Of a stretch of 64,000 nucleotides of DNA, positions 44,425 through 57,282 are shown in pieces. Within the stretch, counting starts at the first letter, position 1, and the number at the start of each line of letters is the position of its first letter. The stretch is taken from the NCBI RefSeq assembly GCF_019320115.1, contig NC_089591.1:58404078-58468077 (forward strand), written 5' to 3'. The DNA comes from Miscanthus floridulus (lineage: Eukaryota; Streptophyta; Magnoliopsida; Poales; Poaceae). The notes beneath the pieces are model-generated. The model saw only the letters and a list, made by a program, of their open reading frames with translations. It ran no database searches and had not been told where the DNA came from. The translations under genes were made by a program, and so were the position numbers.

Positions 44425-45203
44425 CTATTCAGAGGAGAGCGCGGTACCAATGCGTACCATTTTAGCCTCAGAGCTACTGGGGTCCACATGGACCTCCTTG
44501 GACCCTTCCACCGATTCGAACGACCCGGTTGATTTCTTGGCGTCGGGCATTTTTTCGGCAACCTCCTCCCTAAGGGTGGCGCGTTCCTTGGAGGCGATGA
44601 CTGTGGAGGCATGGCCGTAGCATTCGACTTCGCACTCATAAGCGCGCTGGAAGGAGGCGGTGATGGTGATGACCCCACGGGGACCCGGCATCTTCAGCTT
44701 AAGGTATGTATAGTTGGGAACAGCCATGAACTTCGTGTAACACGGTCATCCCAGGATGGCATGGAAAGTTCTCAGGAACGCCACTATGTCGAAGGTGAGG
44801 GTCTCAGTCCTGTAATTGGACTGGTCCCTGAAAGTGATGGGTAGATCGATCTGCCCCAATGGTATGGCCTGCCTACCAGGCACGATGCCATGGAAAGGCG
44901 CTCGAATGGGGCGGAGGTTCATTCAGTCGACGCCCATCTCGTCGAGCGTCTTGGTGTACATGATGTTGAGGCCGCTGCCTTCGTCCATTAGTACTTTCGT
45001 GAGTCGCTTTGGGCCGACGATCAGATCAATAATAAGCGGGTACCTTCCCGGGTGTGGGACGGCATCCGAATGGTCGGTTCGGTCGAAGGTTATGGCGGAT
45101 TCTGACCACTAGAGGAAGGCAAGCATGGCCGGTCTGGCCGTATAGACCTCATAGCGCGTGACCTTCTGGCGGCGTTTGGAGTCGTAGGCCGCTGATCCTC
45201 TAA
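44425..45203 (-). pseudogene. Tat-B protease
   Basis: The active site reads VLMDEGSGLNIMY: the Tat DGG(S) motif with its first Gly replaced by Glu, which should inactivate the enzyme. Downstream, FHAILG and FMAVPNYTYLKLKMPGP are typical of the protease-to-RT linker of Tat elements. The frame is shared with RT, separated by a TAG at 44425. Confidence 0.8.
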
Positions 45204-45264
45204 AGATCATGAGGGCACCATTCGTCATTGGGAAGGCATCGTCCTTTTCCTCGGCGTCGTCTAT

Positions 45265-47278
45265 GCTGGGGGCAGGTTCCTTCCCCTACTCCCCTTTGTT
45301 GAGGCCTCCAGAGAAGTATTTGCGCATGAAGCCACATTCCTTGTATAGATGCTTGGCCAGGAAAGCATGGTTTGGGCATGGCCCCTCGAGTATTTTCTCA
45401 AAGTGGTTTGGAGTGCCCTCCACGAGCTTTTGGCCACCTTTGCGGTCAGCAGCTTCCACGAGCGAGTTGTCGCGCCGTTGCTTCTTATTCTTTCTTTTGG
45501 CGGGACGGTTGGAGGCGCCTTCGCCAGCGTCCTCGTCCCACCTCGCCTTGTCGTTGAAACGGTCAAAGATGGATCCGACAGCCTCCTTTCCTGAGGCATG
45601 GCTGGTGGCGATGTCCAGGAGTTCCTTGGTGGTCCGTGGGCCCCTACACCCTAGTTTGTGAACCAAAGACTCGCAGGTTGTCCCGGATAGGAAGGCTCCT
45701 ATCACGTCGGTGTCGACGACATTAGGGAGCTCATTGCACTACCGGGAGAAGCGCCAGATGTACCCACAGAGGGTTTCATTAGCCTTCTAGCAGCAGTTCT
45801 TGAGGTCCCATGGGTTTCTAGGGCATTTGTATGTGCCCTAGAAGTTCCCCACAAAGATCTCCATCAGATCCGCCCAACTTTAAATGGCATTGGACAGTAG
45901 GTGCTCCAACCACACTCATGCCGAATTGGCCAAGAATAGCGGGAGATTGTGAATAATGAAATCATCATCACTCGCACCAATGGCTTGACAGGCAAGCCGA
46001 TAGTCTTCGAGCCAAAGCCTGGGGTTTCTTTCCCCAGAATATTTAGGGATATTGGTGGGTGATCGGTACCTTAGTGGGAAGGCAGCGTTGAGGATGTGTC
46101 GGTCGAAGGCCTGAGGGCCTGGCAGGCCGGGGCTCGGGCTCTGGTCCTCATTGCTATCGTAGCGTCCACCGTGTCAAGGATGATAGCCATGGCAGGCTAC
46201 TTCCCTTGCGTCATTATGGGTACGCCTGCGGGCGTCGATGGTGTTGCGTACGTCGCGGTTGTGGCCGAGATGTTGATGTACCGGGACAGCAGTGTGCTGC
46301 CTACCGCCTGGCGGTGTCTAGTGGACGGACGCATCCTTGGCGGGGCACATCGAGGGCATGCATTGGCTGGCATCAGGCTCACATCGCTGAGACAACGAGC
46401 TTTCCGCCTACTATGCCGCCGCACGCTCGAGTAACGTGCGAATCACTCAGTGGGCTCGGTGATCCTCGGACGTCGTGGCCTCTGGAAGGCTGTGCAGCAA
46501 GGCCATCGTAGCGGCGATGTTCTTGCTTGCCTGAGTGAAGTGAGGGAGGGTCCCGTTGTTGGTGAGGATCCTCTTTTGTACGGTGCGGGCCATGGTGCCC
46601 GCGCGCCCACCGTTTTCGCGGCATTCGATCTCGCGATTGATATCCGTGTACTCCCGCATGAGCCCTTGTCCGGCCTCATCGATCTCCAGCTTTCAGGCTC
46701 TTAGCTGCTCCATCCTCAAATGAGATAGGACCGCTGCCTCCCCTCGAACCTGCTGTCAGGGTTGCTTGTCGGGGTAGCCTCCTCCTCAGAGACGCTTTTG
46801 ATGCGCCCCTCAGGGGTTTGCGCCATGAAGCATTCCTGGGAAGGGTGATGGCTCCCCCTACTAGAGTTAGAGCTGGAGGGCGATTATGGCTCCTCCATGA
46901 GGAGCTCATGGAGAGTCTCCATGTCATGTTCAATTACCCCCACAAACTCGCTATCTGTGGGTGGCTGAACCATGCGTAGTGCTAGAAGGTGGCCAGCGGT
47001 CACCGCGGTGTTGCAGAGACCGAATGGAAATGCTATTGGGGCACTCCGCACGTGGCGTTCCAAAGAGAGGTGATGCGGCGTGGGGCCTCCCTGGACGATT
47101 GGGGCCTAAGGGAGACGTCGAGCTGGCCCTCAAGCCTCTGGTGGCTGAAGTTGACTGAAGGGAGAGAGTGGATGGCCGCGTGGGCCAGCGCCAGTTCTCC
47201 TCCTAGTGTGATGATGAAATCTAGGTCACCGAAACACACGTGTGTGCCCAGGACCCAACTGATTGTGTGGTTAGCCAT
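45265..47278 (-). pseudogene. Tat-B gag
   Basis: The probable start is the ATG at 47278-47276, about 25 bases after the primer site. LGGELALAHAAIHSLP lies at the N-terminus. The capsid core (46040-45700) shows PKYSGERNPRLWLEDY, LPLFLANSA and SWADLMEIFVGNF across three stops. The C-terminal part (45705-45286) has a Lys/Arg cluster PAKRKNKKQRRD and CPNHAFLAKHLYKECGFM, a Cys/His motif for nucleic-acid binding. Frames shift several times in 46100-47000. Confidence 0.8.
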
Positions 47279-47302
47279 CCGAGGCTTGATTTGGAATGCG
47301 CA

Positions 47303-47322
47303 AAGTCCCCTACCTGGCGTGC
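47303..47322 (-). other. Tat-B primer-binding site
   Basis: On the minus strand TTGGCACGCCAGGTAGGGG begins a few bases after the 5' LTR end. It is nearly the same as the site in Tat-C (TGGCGCGCCAGGTAGGGGG), showing the two elements use the same primer. I leave the tRNA unassigned. Confidence 0.8.
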
Positions 47323-47326
47323 CAAT

Positions 47327-48586
47327 AGTCAGTGTTTTGAACAAGCACTGGCAAGTAAATTTATATTTATGCGCGTTAGGCCCAGATGGTGTGCTAAAGG
47401 GCACCAGAATTATATTGGTTCATGTTGAATGTCCCTACATCTAGTCTATTGCTGCTCATGTTATTAGCACCGAAAATAGTTCATAGTAGGGGGTACAAAT
47501 GGTCGAGAGAGGGACTGGTCCTAGATCTCTGATGGAAGGGTCGAGAGGATGTCAAGAGCATGATAGCAGCTGGACTGTGTGTGATGTGTGTTGTGTTGTC
47601 TGTCAAAGGTCGGTCCCTCTAGTGGGGAGCCCTGCCCTCCCTTTTATAGACCAAGGGGGAAGCAAGGGCTATAGATGTGAGAAAGAAGAAAAAACCAAGG
47701 GTATAGAAGGTCCTTCGAAGGAGCCAGGTCTTCCTTTTTCCCGCGCCTGCCCTGTATAACATGGCAGGCCATGTCAGAAGCAGTGTGCTTGTTGATCTTC
47801 GTAGGCCATGCCCTAGCCTCTTTTAGCACGTGGGTGCATCCCATCTCGCCCCTGTGGGTGGCGGGTCGGACGGGGTTGTTAATCTTCGACCCCGTAGGGA
47901 GCGGATGGCGCGGTGACTGCTCGTTTGTCACCGTAGTAGACAGGAGTCCCCACTTGGAACGTAGTGGTTGTCGTATGTCCGCGTTGGGTTCTTCGCCCGG
48001 AGGCTGAAGGCGGCGCCTACAACACTGTAGGGTGAAGAGCACGCACCCGCAACACTTTTCAGGCTCTGCCATGCCTAGAAGGGTCTAAGCGCCCGTCCTG
48101 TCACGCCCTGATGGTACTTTCCTATAGGGGTGTAGGGTATGGTCCTTGATGCCGTGGTTGACCCGAACATCTTGTCTTACCCTGTACCTATTATCATGAC
48201 GGAGCGGGGAGTGGTTGTCAGGAGAGGCAGAGCCAGTCTTTTATCCATCAGGTGAGGTCGAGCCCAGCCCTCAGGGGCGGGCGAGGCGGAGTCTGGCCCT
48301 TAGCCCTCGGGCGAGGAGGAGCTGACCCACGGGCGTCGGGCGAGGCGGAGTCTAGCCCTTAGCCCTCGGGCGAGGCGGAGCTGACCCATGGGCGTTGGGC
48401 GAGGCGGAGTCTAGCCCTTAGCCCTTGGGTGAGGCAGAGCTAGCCCATGGGCGTCGGGCGAGGCGGAACCAAACTTCCATCATTTGAGCAAGAAGCGCAG
48501 TAGTGCCCTTGTCCGTCCGGGAGTTTTTAACGTTCAATGGTTATTAGTTCCACCTCCTTGGGTACTCCGGTGTTAGGTCCCTGACA
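47327..48586 (-). repeat. Tat-B 5' LTR
   Basis: On the minus strand it begins TGTCAGGGACC and contains the same TATAAAAGGG box (about 47636-47649) and the same 59-bp tandem repeat (about 48230-48470) as the partner. CAAAT follows at 48587-48591. Its inner terminal base is changed from A to T. Confidence 0.9.
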
Positions 48587-48591
48587 CAAAT

Positions 48592-51527
48592 AAATAGCGA
48601 ACGGCATGTTTAATTGATTAAACATGAAAAATAGTTTTATAAACAAAATAAAATATAGTTTGTATTTAGTACATAATAAATCGAGAGCGCAAGTTTAATT
48701 GAGGAAAATGCAACTCTTGCTTTGGTGAGTAAAAGTATTCAATAGTATATATATATGATAGCTTAAAAATCAAAGTTAGAATTTAAAAACTATCCAATTC
48801 GTTTGCGTCACGCCGTGTTGCTCTACCGGCCACGCTGCGCTGTCGTGTCTATGCCCACGCTACGCGCCACCGTCCAACTGCCGGTTCTGTCCCCTGACCT
48901 TGCATCACATTAAATGCCTCTGCTGCCTTACCTGCCTTGCGTGCTTCAGTTGCTTGCCTGTGCACTCGCCCTTCTCTCTCTCTGTCCTTTTGCTGCACTG
49001 CTGCCCATGCTGCTCATGCACTTTCCCTTGGTAGTGACAGCCGGTGTCTTGTCCAAATATTTTTCTGGGAGTACTAGCAGTCCTCAGCGGCTCACCTTTT
49101 TGAGCACCAGTAGCTAGCATTATTTTTACTGCACCAGCAGCCGAGCCAGCGCAGCTGCATTAGGCCCCTTTTTCCTTGCCTTCGACTGCATCCTACACCA
49201 GCGCTAGTCTTTTTCCACCTTGCGAGCGCACCCATGCTGGTTGTGGCCACGTACTGTCCCCACGCTAGAGCCGCGACCCTAGCCCTACTTTTCTCTAGCT
49301 CGCCTTCACTGCTGGCTTCGGCGTTACGGTGTAAGCCACGCCGCTGCTCGACCACCGCACGCGTTGGTGCGCCTGATCCACGTGTGGCTCCTCGCCCCTC
49401 CTCTTCCTCCTCTGCCATGGCTGTGCGTGGCCGTCGTGCCCGCCTGCCTACGCCAGTCATCGTACCGCACCATTTGTGGGTGCTCCGTGGCCGACCGTAG
49501 CGCTGCCCCTCCCGCAACACCTTGCCACGCTCCTCCGCACCGTCGTGGCCGCTTCCACCGCTGCCACCGCGCTCACGAGCGCACGCAAGCCACAGCACGC
49601 CACGGCCGTGACCCGCACGCCATCACCGAGCGCGTCACGCTGCCCCGCCGTGCCCCACAGTCGTCGAGCTGTAGCACCGCTGCTCCTTCGTCCTCCGATC
49701 CGTCACCATGCTGTGTTGCCCCGTAGCACTTGCCAAGGCTATGCTTCGCCAGCTGTTCACCCGCGCCTCCTCCGTCGAAGCCACGTCACGTGGAGTGGGC
49801 CGCCGTGCACCGTCCTGGACCCAGCCGCGCCGCCGATGCCGCTATGAATGCCGTCCCATGCCTCCTCTGCTATGTAAGATGAAGGAAGGGTATAAGTCCA
49901 AGCACAAACTTTGTACAGGGTCCCTATTGCTAAATACTGGACTCAAGTAAATAGTACTTTCGTACCGCGGGTTAAATTGAGGAAAATACGAGGGCCTTGG
50001 TACAAATTGGCGTCGTCTCTGTCTGGCCCTAGCCATGTGGGCTGCCTGCTCACCATTCCGCGCGTGGGCCATTGGCCTGCCTGTCGCTGGGCCGGCCAGT
50101 CATTGCCGCGCGCTGGGCTGGCCTGTGGCCGCCGCGGCTGGGCCGCTAGCGCCCCACCGCGCGTTGGGCCACGTTCGTCCGCGCTGCTGGGCTGCCATTG
50201 CCTGGGCCGCACTGTGCGCCTATGGGCCACGCTGAATCGCCTACCGTGGGCCGCGCTGGAACCGCGCTCGTCGTGGGCCTTTTGGGCCATGGTGATCTTT
50301 TCCGTTTCTAGTGAATTGGAGTAGATTTCCTAATATAAATTCTGAGCAGATTTTGTTATTTAAATATAAAATCATTTAGGAGTCCAAAAATTATAAAACT
50401 AGTTTTGTTGAGTTCCTAAAATCATGAGCTACCTATTAGTAGATTTTATTCACATAGTTCGATAATATTTTTGGGAGCTATATAATTAATTTAAGGTACT
50501 AATATTGTAAAATATAAACTTGTAGGAATTTCCATGATAAAACGTAATATTGTTGAATCAAAAATTTGTACAATAGACTCCAACAATATTAGATACTCAT
50601 GGTAATTTTTGTAGCTCTAGAATAATCAGTTGCTAGGTAGCTAATGATTCTCTATTTCGAATAAGGAATAAATCGATAGAATGAAATAAAGAAATATCTT
50701 GGTTTATATAACTAAAATAATTGTTGGGAAATAATGCCTTATCTGACCATGTGTATATGTAGCCTAAGTACGGTCGTCGTTAGAACTCGCTCATTAGCTT
50801 GAGAGGCATAAATCGTATTTTATAAGTCACCATTGCAATTGATTAATTATGTCTTTGCATTGTATCGCATTGCATATCATATAGGTATGATGATAGACCA
50901 ACAGATCAATTAGAGGATGATTGGGAATCCAAAGATGGTGTAATGGTATTCTCTCCAGGAGATGATGCAGTGGGCTTTCTATTCAGTTGATGATGGATAA
51001 TCTGAAGATGCAGATACTAACTTTTAATATATATCTTACCTAGGCAAGCCCCGGTGCATAACCCCTACTTTGTGAAGTTTAAATTATATTTGTGCATTAA
51101 GTTTTAAGGAGTTGAATGAAACCCACTTGCATATATATATCTTTATCCTATGAGTCTTACTAGTATGACAGGATCATGTAGATTGCTATGCTATAGGACT
51201 TCGGTAGAAGTCGAGTGATTGCCTGTCACTCGCGAGAGATAGGAAATATATTATTGTATTATTATCACTTGAAAAATATAAATGGTGGAAAGGTAAACTG
51301 GTGACCGGGCAGGGATATGGTTTGGGTATTGGTGGTGTAAGAGGTTGTGTCGCCGTGGACGTGGGGCATGGCTTGGTTACACTCCTTTCTCTGTCTGGTT
51401 GGTTAAGGACCGAACGTTGCATAAGCCATCAAGGCAAGTCATTGACATATTATCCCAAGCACATACTTGGGTATGGGCGCTTGAAAGACTTGTTGCTCTC
51501 TTGTCGTGGATCCAGCTCTTTCCGGAC
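48592..51527 (+). repeat. Main body of T2 LTR
   Basis: It continues 31930-32143 after Tat-B. An AT-rich start is followed by a GC-rich block (48800-50290) with many 'gggccgc' and 'cgctg' words, an AT-rich block, then GCAAGCCCCGGTGCATAACC at 51043-51062. It aligns with T1 in the opposite orientation. The long frames in the GC-rich block on both strands have no domain and no conservation with T1, so no gene is called. Confidence 0.8.
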
Positions 51528-51997
51528 TATCGACGAAATATGGTCGGCGGTCTACCTAGGGGTATGCCCAAGGTAGTAGATTATCGGTAGATAGATGCAC
51601 AAGCTGCAAACAAGATGATGACACAAGACAGACATGAGGTTTTATCCAGGTTCGGCCGCCGTGAAGGCGTAATACCTATGTCTTGCGTCTGATTGTATTG
51701 CTATATGTCAATGAGAGATGTTTTTTAGAAGGGTCCCCTGCCTACCTTATATAGTCTGGGGAGCAGGGTTACAGATTTGGAAACTAATCCTAACCAGTTA
51801 CAATTGCCATAGGTGGCCAAATAAGGATTCCTATTCTAACCGACCAGGATCTTGCTTGATCTCCAAGTCTGCCTTGATTCCTTGCGTGGGACTCCGAGCA
51901 GATTGGTCGGGCCGTGCGTCATCTTCTAGTGGGCTAGACCCCCTAGTCTGGGCTGGCCCAAGCCTAGCCGTAAGGATATAGGGGGTTAATACCCCCA
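51528..51997 (-). repeat. Tat-C 3' LTR
   Basis: TATCGACGAAATATGG to TTAATACCCCCA in plus view, paired with 62731-63190. On the minus strand ACTATATAAGG (about 51747-51757) is a likely TATA box. A short indel near 51605-51640 distinguishes it from the partner. Confidence 0.88.
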
Positions 51998-52001
51998 TAG
52001 C

Positions 52002-52795
52002 TAGTCCCCGAGCACCATGTATTATGTTGCGACACATCGTTCGATCTTCTTCAACTAACACGATCTGTCTTCATGGCATCTCCAACTGGCTGAAACATTA
52101 ACCAAGCAAATATGCCAGTATTCTGGTCAACACAGAGAGCTGTAGACCACAATTATAGCCGAAGATTCTGGTTGTCTGAAAAATGCATGGTGCTCTAAAG
52201 AAAAAAGAAAAAGATTCCTTTCCTGATCAAGTGTGCCCACTTGTATTTCTGAAAAGAAATGTAAGTGACCCTTGTACAATAGTAGTTATGGCCAACAGTC
52301 AGAGCGTAGGGGTCAATAAAATAAGCACATTCAACGCAAGGTGAAGTGTGCCCACTTAGTCCCCGAGCCTGGTAGTAGGTGACGCAGGCACGTGGTGCCA
52401 GGGTCTAAAATGAATTCCCACTTAAGTTGAAAATCCAATCGTCGTACAAGTGATACGAGATGCACCGGCAGGTGCATCGTACTGATGTAGTCCCGAGCTT
52501 GCTAGAAGGCGAGGTATCAACCTTGTAGCAAGGTCTAAGTGAGAAAAAAATAAATGCCTCTCAACTATATGTGAGTACAAATCACATGTAGTCAAGGAGA
52601 GCGGTCTCCGAGCAATGTTCGAAGAGTGGTCGGGGCAGTCCTCGAGCATGAGAGTGGTCAAAACAGCCCCGAGCATGATAGTGGTCTGGACAGTCCCCGA
52701 GCACGATGGTGGTCTGGACAGTCCCCGAGCACGATGGTGGTCTGGACAGTCCCCGAGCACAAGGATAGTCGCGATAGTCCCCGAGCACGAGAAGT
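52002..52795 (-). promoter_or_regulatory. Tat-C polypurine tract and a tandem array of PPT-like units
   Basis: TAGTCCCCGAGCACC in plus view lies four bases from the 3' LTR. The same word recurs at about 52359 and 52490, and then as a tandem array of about six 30-base units (GATGGTGGTCTGGACAGTCC plus CCGAGCAC) at about 52600-52795. On the minus strand each is GTGCTCGGGGACT. No coding frame is supported in 52000-53260. Confidence 0.75.
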
Positions 52796-53260
52796 GTGGC
52801 AAAAAACCATATACCACTTGTACTATTATTTTATGTATTTATTTATTTACTTGTTCTGTCAAGTCAAATCTGACATGTCTTGTCAAAAAAGTAGACGGGT
52901 ATAGCATGTCATACTGCCTTTTTGTCTTGTCAAGCAAACAATTGCGTGGCACCTGTAAGTATGTGCGTCAGCGTAGGCCCTCCCACACTGGCAACGAAGA
53001 GGCGCATATATTGGCGTAGATCTCGAAGCTGTGAAAACAACTGTCTACGGCGCGTGCGCACGTCTCCCAAGAATCCTGGGCAGACGAAATGACATAACTC
53101 TTGGGTTAAATACAGTATAGGATAGGTAAGTTACTTTTTACTGAACCCCATTGCCATTCGCAGTCGTAGCTTTCTTCTTCCTCTCACCAACCCTAATACA
53201 TCTGAAATCGCCACCAATCAATCCTCCGCCATTTCCTCGTTCATCAGCAAGGCCAGATTC

Positions 53261-56200
53261 ATGGCGAAAACTGATGCGCTAAAGAAAGCAGGGGTCATGG
53301 TGAAGAAATGGTGGAAATCGAGAAGCAACAAGCAGACCATTGAAGACCTCATCACCATGGGGGTACTCCACAACAAGGAGCTCGCAGGATGGCGTGTGCC
53401 GGAGGGCGAGGGGTACCCCAATCCACAACTAGGTGAGATCGTGGTGTTCGAAGACTTCTTTAAACAGGGATTTGGGGTTCTAGTATATCCTTTTCTTTAG
53501 GGGCTATGTCTTTACTATGAGATTGGGATTTGCAATCTGCATCCTAACTCGATCCTCCTTGTCGCCACTTTCATACATCTTTGCGAAGCATATGGTGGCT
53601 TCCAGCCCCTTTTCAATTTTTTCGCCATCTTTTCTATCTGCGGAAGAAAGGAAGCGGTGGTTCAAAGATAGCCGAGGGTGTGTACCTCAACCTCCATGAC
53701 GGCATGAAAGCCCAGTACCTGCACTACCCATGGACACATGTTGCTAGATGACTGGTACAAGAAATGGTTCTACATCCGCGAAGAGCCGAACATGATCACA
53801 CTGTGCGACATGGGGTACATTCTGGAGAAGATGACAAGCTAGTCAGAGAAGCCTAAGCACCTGGAATAGATTCTAGAAATATTTGGAATGATCCCGTGGA
53901 AAAAACTGGATGGTCCGAGCATGGTCAGGAGCTTCATCAGCTGATGGATCCAGCCCTACTAGAGGAGAGTACATCCTAGCTATGAATATCAAGGTAGCGT
54001 AGACCCGACAAGGACGAGGTAGGGGGCACTTGACAAAATCGAAGTCAAAGCCAGAATTGGAGAGGTATTTAACTTAGCTGATCCAAATTATGCCAAATTG
54101 AGCGATATCGATCACGCTTTCAAGCTTGCCCGACCTCCCCCAAAGGTAACTCATCTTGCCCTATACCCATAGTTTTATATTGTGGTAGGATAAGTGGAAA
54201 CTTACTGTAGTCACCTATTTTTGTTACCCAGGTTAATAGTCGCGATAGAGCGACAGTGTTTGTGTCATCACCCCCTAGAGTGGAGTGGCCACAAGGAGCT
54301 GGTCCCACCACCCAGACCAGCATTGAGATCAAAGACGAGGATGTCGACTAGGTGGTGCTCGGAGCTGGAGAGGAGGCAGCGGCCTTAGCCGCTAGTAAGC
54401 GGCCGGCTGCCCCCAAACAGCCGAAGAAGAGATCAGCAACCACCCTGCTCATCAAGGGGGCGCTAAGTATTAATGAGCCCAAGGGGGCCTGAAGGAGAAC
54501 CCGACCAGCAAGCATCGACAGGCGATTTTTGCCTGGTTGGATGATGACACAGAGGAGGGAGAGGATGCAGATCCCTTTTGACTTGTCCCTCGAAAGAGGA
54601 GGAAGCAACTGGAGTCGATGGAGCAAGGTATCTCCTCCGCACCTATGGGACCCACATTGTTAACGGCGGTGAAGGATGCAGTCGGGTCAACCTCGGGAGT
54701 ACCTAGGCAAGGAATGTGACCAGCGACAGGAGCGACAACTCGACCGAGCACGCCACCAACCACTATAGCGCAAAGGGCAAGCGGCAGAGGGGTCGAGCAC
54801 CAAGGCCCAACGATAGTGCTGGATGTAGAGGAAGACCAGGCATCACCTGCATAGCACGTGGAGCAAGTACGGCCGAAGAGACATGCCTTCTCCACATCAT
54901 TCCACGCATCCAACATGTAAGTATTTGTAACCTTGATGTAAGTTAGCAATTTGCATTGAATATGGTTGACTTCTGAACTTATCTTGGATGTACTAGTTTG
55001 GCGTCCATAGAAAGTCCAGACCAGCTAGCCGAAAGTAGCGTGGCTCCACTAATAAGTTCAGAGCAGACTGCCCAACAGCCGGCCACCGAGGAAGCCATAG
55101 CAGAAGATCTGTCGGGGCCTCAGCAAGGGAGCAGTCAGACAATAGTCCCCGAGCAGGTGGTCGAGGGACCAATTGAGCCAGGCACGAGTGCTTCGAGCGC
55201 TAGACCTGCTGAGGGCAACACCCTAGCATCGAGGGTGATGGAGTAGACCGAGTAGCAACAACTAGAGGTGAGAGCATAGCCCACATTCATCAACGCTAAA
55301 ACCCATGGGAAGGCTTTGGTGATCACAGACGCTGCTGACGCTGGACCAGCACCAGGTCCCGAAGAAGAGCCCGAAGAGGACAAGGTGGAGGAGGTCCTAG
55401 GCCATCCGTAAGACAAGCGACAACATGTTTATGTGTCGCATTGGCGAAATGACCAATGGGTTGTCCATGAGGAAATCCCGGAGGTTGAAGAAACCAAGAA
55501 AGTTGAACGGGCGGCGAAACGGCTTGTGATGGAGGTGCAGGTAAGCTTTGCTTCACCACCTGATCTTGCTGTCTAGTCAAGCTGTCTTACTTAGCTATCT
55601 GCACATAGGACTTAATGAAGACCGTGAGGTACCGCAAGAAATGCTTCGACCAGATCAAGGGGATCACTGCAAGCAACAAGGAGCTGACGGTAGAGGTGGA
55701 ACGCTTGCGCCAGCGACTTGAAGCCGCCAACCATGAAAAGATGGTGCAAGAGTGCCAGAACCAGAACCTAGTCGTCTAGCTCAGTAATAAAGAGAGGGAA
55801 AGAACAAGTAAGTAGCCATTTTGTCATACCGACTACTGATAAGTGTTGTTGTGTTGTTGGTAGTAACAGCTATAGTGTAGACTTAGAAGCTGAAGTGATC
55901 TATCTCCGAGAGGAGAACAGTCATGCGGTCGTTGAGTGTGATCACCTGAACGAGAACAACAGAAAACTAGCGCAAGACTAGTCGTAGCTCTGGGACCACA
56001 CGACCAAGATGACAGAGGAGCCAAAAGGTAAGTTGTTCAAACCCCTTTGCTCATTTTTGTTGCCTGCCGTAGTTTGGCATGGTCTAAAGTTTCAATAGCG
56101 TGTGCGGTTTGTAGTTATAAAAGTCAATGCAAAGAAGCATCTGGAGGCCATGATAAAAGACCATGATGGCTGGAAGGCGCAATGCCAAAAGATCATCAAG

Positions 56201-56757
56201 GACCATGACACTTGGAAAAGCCAGTGCTAGGAGGTGGCAACGGGTATTTTGCTGGTCCTTAACCTCATTGATCCGGCACTAGTAGAAGATGTGCCAAGGA
56301 CTCCGCCGCTGGGATTGATCGAGAGATGCCAAAAGGCATGGGGATGGTTCTAGGAGTTCGTGAAGGAGGCAGGAGAGTATGCAAGCGCACATGTGCTAAG
56401 CATGGTACGTGCTCACTACCCCTAATCGATCTCAAGCGCCTGGAGGCTAGATACCCAAAGGAGGTAGATCTAGACAAGGCCGAGGAGCTACGGATGACCC
56501 AGCTAGACTTGTCGGCAAAAATAATTGGCGATATTAACCTATGTGGAGGTGTGACACCACCCGTACAGGGAACGCCGTCAACAAGTCAGCTGGGAGCGCC
56601 ATCATTTTCAAGCCAACTGGCGAAGCCTGCGGTCTCGATCAGCCAGGCATCGACGGGGCCATCTTCTTCAGCTCGATCAATGCCAGAGTCCTCGAGACCC
56701 GTGCATGATGTCAGGCCCAGCGAGCAGCAGGTGCCGCGTGCCCCGACCAGCCAATAG
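53261..56757 (+). pseudogene. Antisense gene of Tat-C, related to that of Tat-B
   Basis: The ATG at 53261 opens a frame (KKWWKSRSNKQTIEDL, then GEIVVFEDFFKQGFGV) that resembles the N-terminus of the 'putative gypsy type transposon' family. After a stop and frame changes near 53500-53700 the domain continues (HPNSILL type, then DWYKKWFYIREEPNM near 53740). Candidate GT...AG introns lie at 54146-54231, 54918-54996, 55541-55608, 55808-55869 and 56028-56114; the third keeps phase 0, the others were not all verified. The middle is Pro/Ala/Glu-rich and exon four is a coiled coil. A weak TATA-like TTAAATAC lies near 53104. Confidence 0.68.
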
Positions 56758-57282
56758 TATAGGTTATAGCTATAGAAGAAGATGTAGTTGTGTTATTGTA
56801 AACTTGGACCTTTTCAGGCAAGCTTGTAATAACATAACTGTATATCGGCATAAGCTTGTTTGTTTTGAAGAAAACGTGTTTAAGCTCAGATATCATGTTG
56901 GTGTAACTAAGTTAGAACATGTTAGCATTCTATTTAGTTGTACCAGTTTAGTCAACATGTCATCCTGAAAGGTTTGTATGGCCCTGGTTTGTCTTGTGGT
57001 CGGGGTGTGAGGTGCGTAGCTTGTGCACACGTAGAAACACACAAGTCAAACCAGAGAGCACCTGCCGATCACCCGTAGCGTAGAGAGCCGATCCCATGCA
57101 TGTGTTGGGAGGAACCGGAGACAGAGCCTGCTCTGAAACCCCGAGAAGGAATGGTGGTCGGTTTTAACTGGTTGAGTTAGAATAACAATAGACTTCGAAG
57201 TGACATATTAGAGTGGTCAGAGAAATCATAATAGATTTATTGAATTAAATCAAAAGTACAAGAGGGGTACATATCTTAGTAG

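Larger units (their letters stand above)
32144..48586 (-). mobile_element. Tat-B: Ty3/Gypsy Tat-lineage retrotransposon, 16.4 kb
   Basis: LTRs of 1,270 bp (32144-33413) and 1,260 bp (47327-48586) enclose minus-strand gag, protease, RT, RNase H and integrase, a 3.4-kb repeat-rich spacer, and a plus-strand accessory gene. CAAAT flanks both sides exactly (32139-32143 and 48587-48591), proving insertion into T2. The coding part is badly worn, with many TAG and TGA stops. It is large for the lineage because of the spacer and accessory gene. Confidence 0.94.

Noticed and set aside
49092..50324. Long overlapping frames on both strands, up to 168 codons
   Set aside because: They come from the GC-rich, stop-poor block of the T2 LTR, show no domain, overlap each other and are not conserved in T1.
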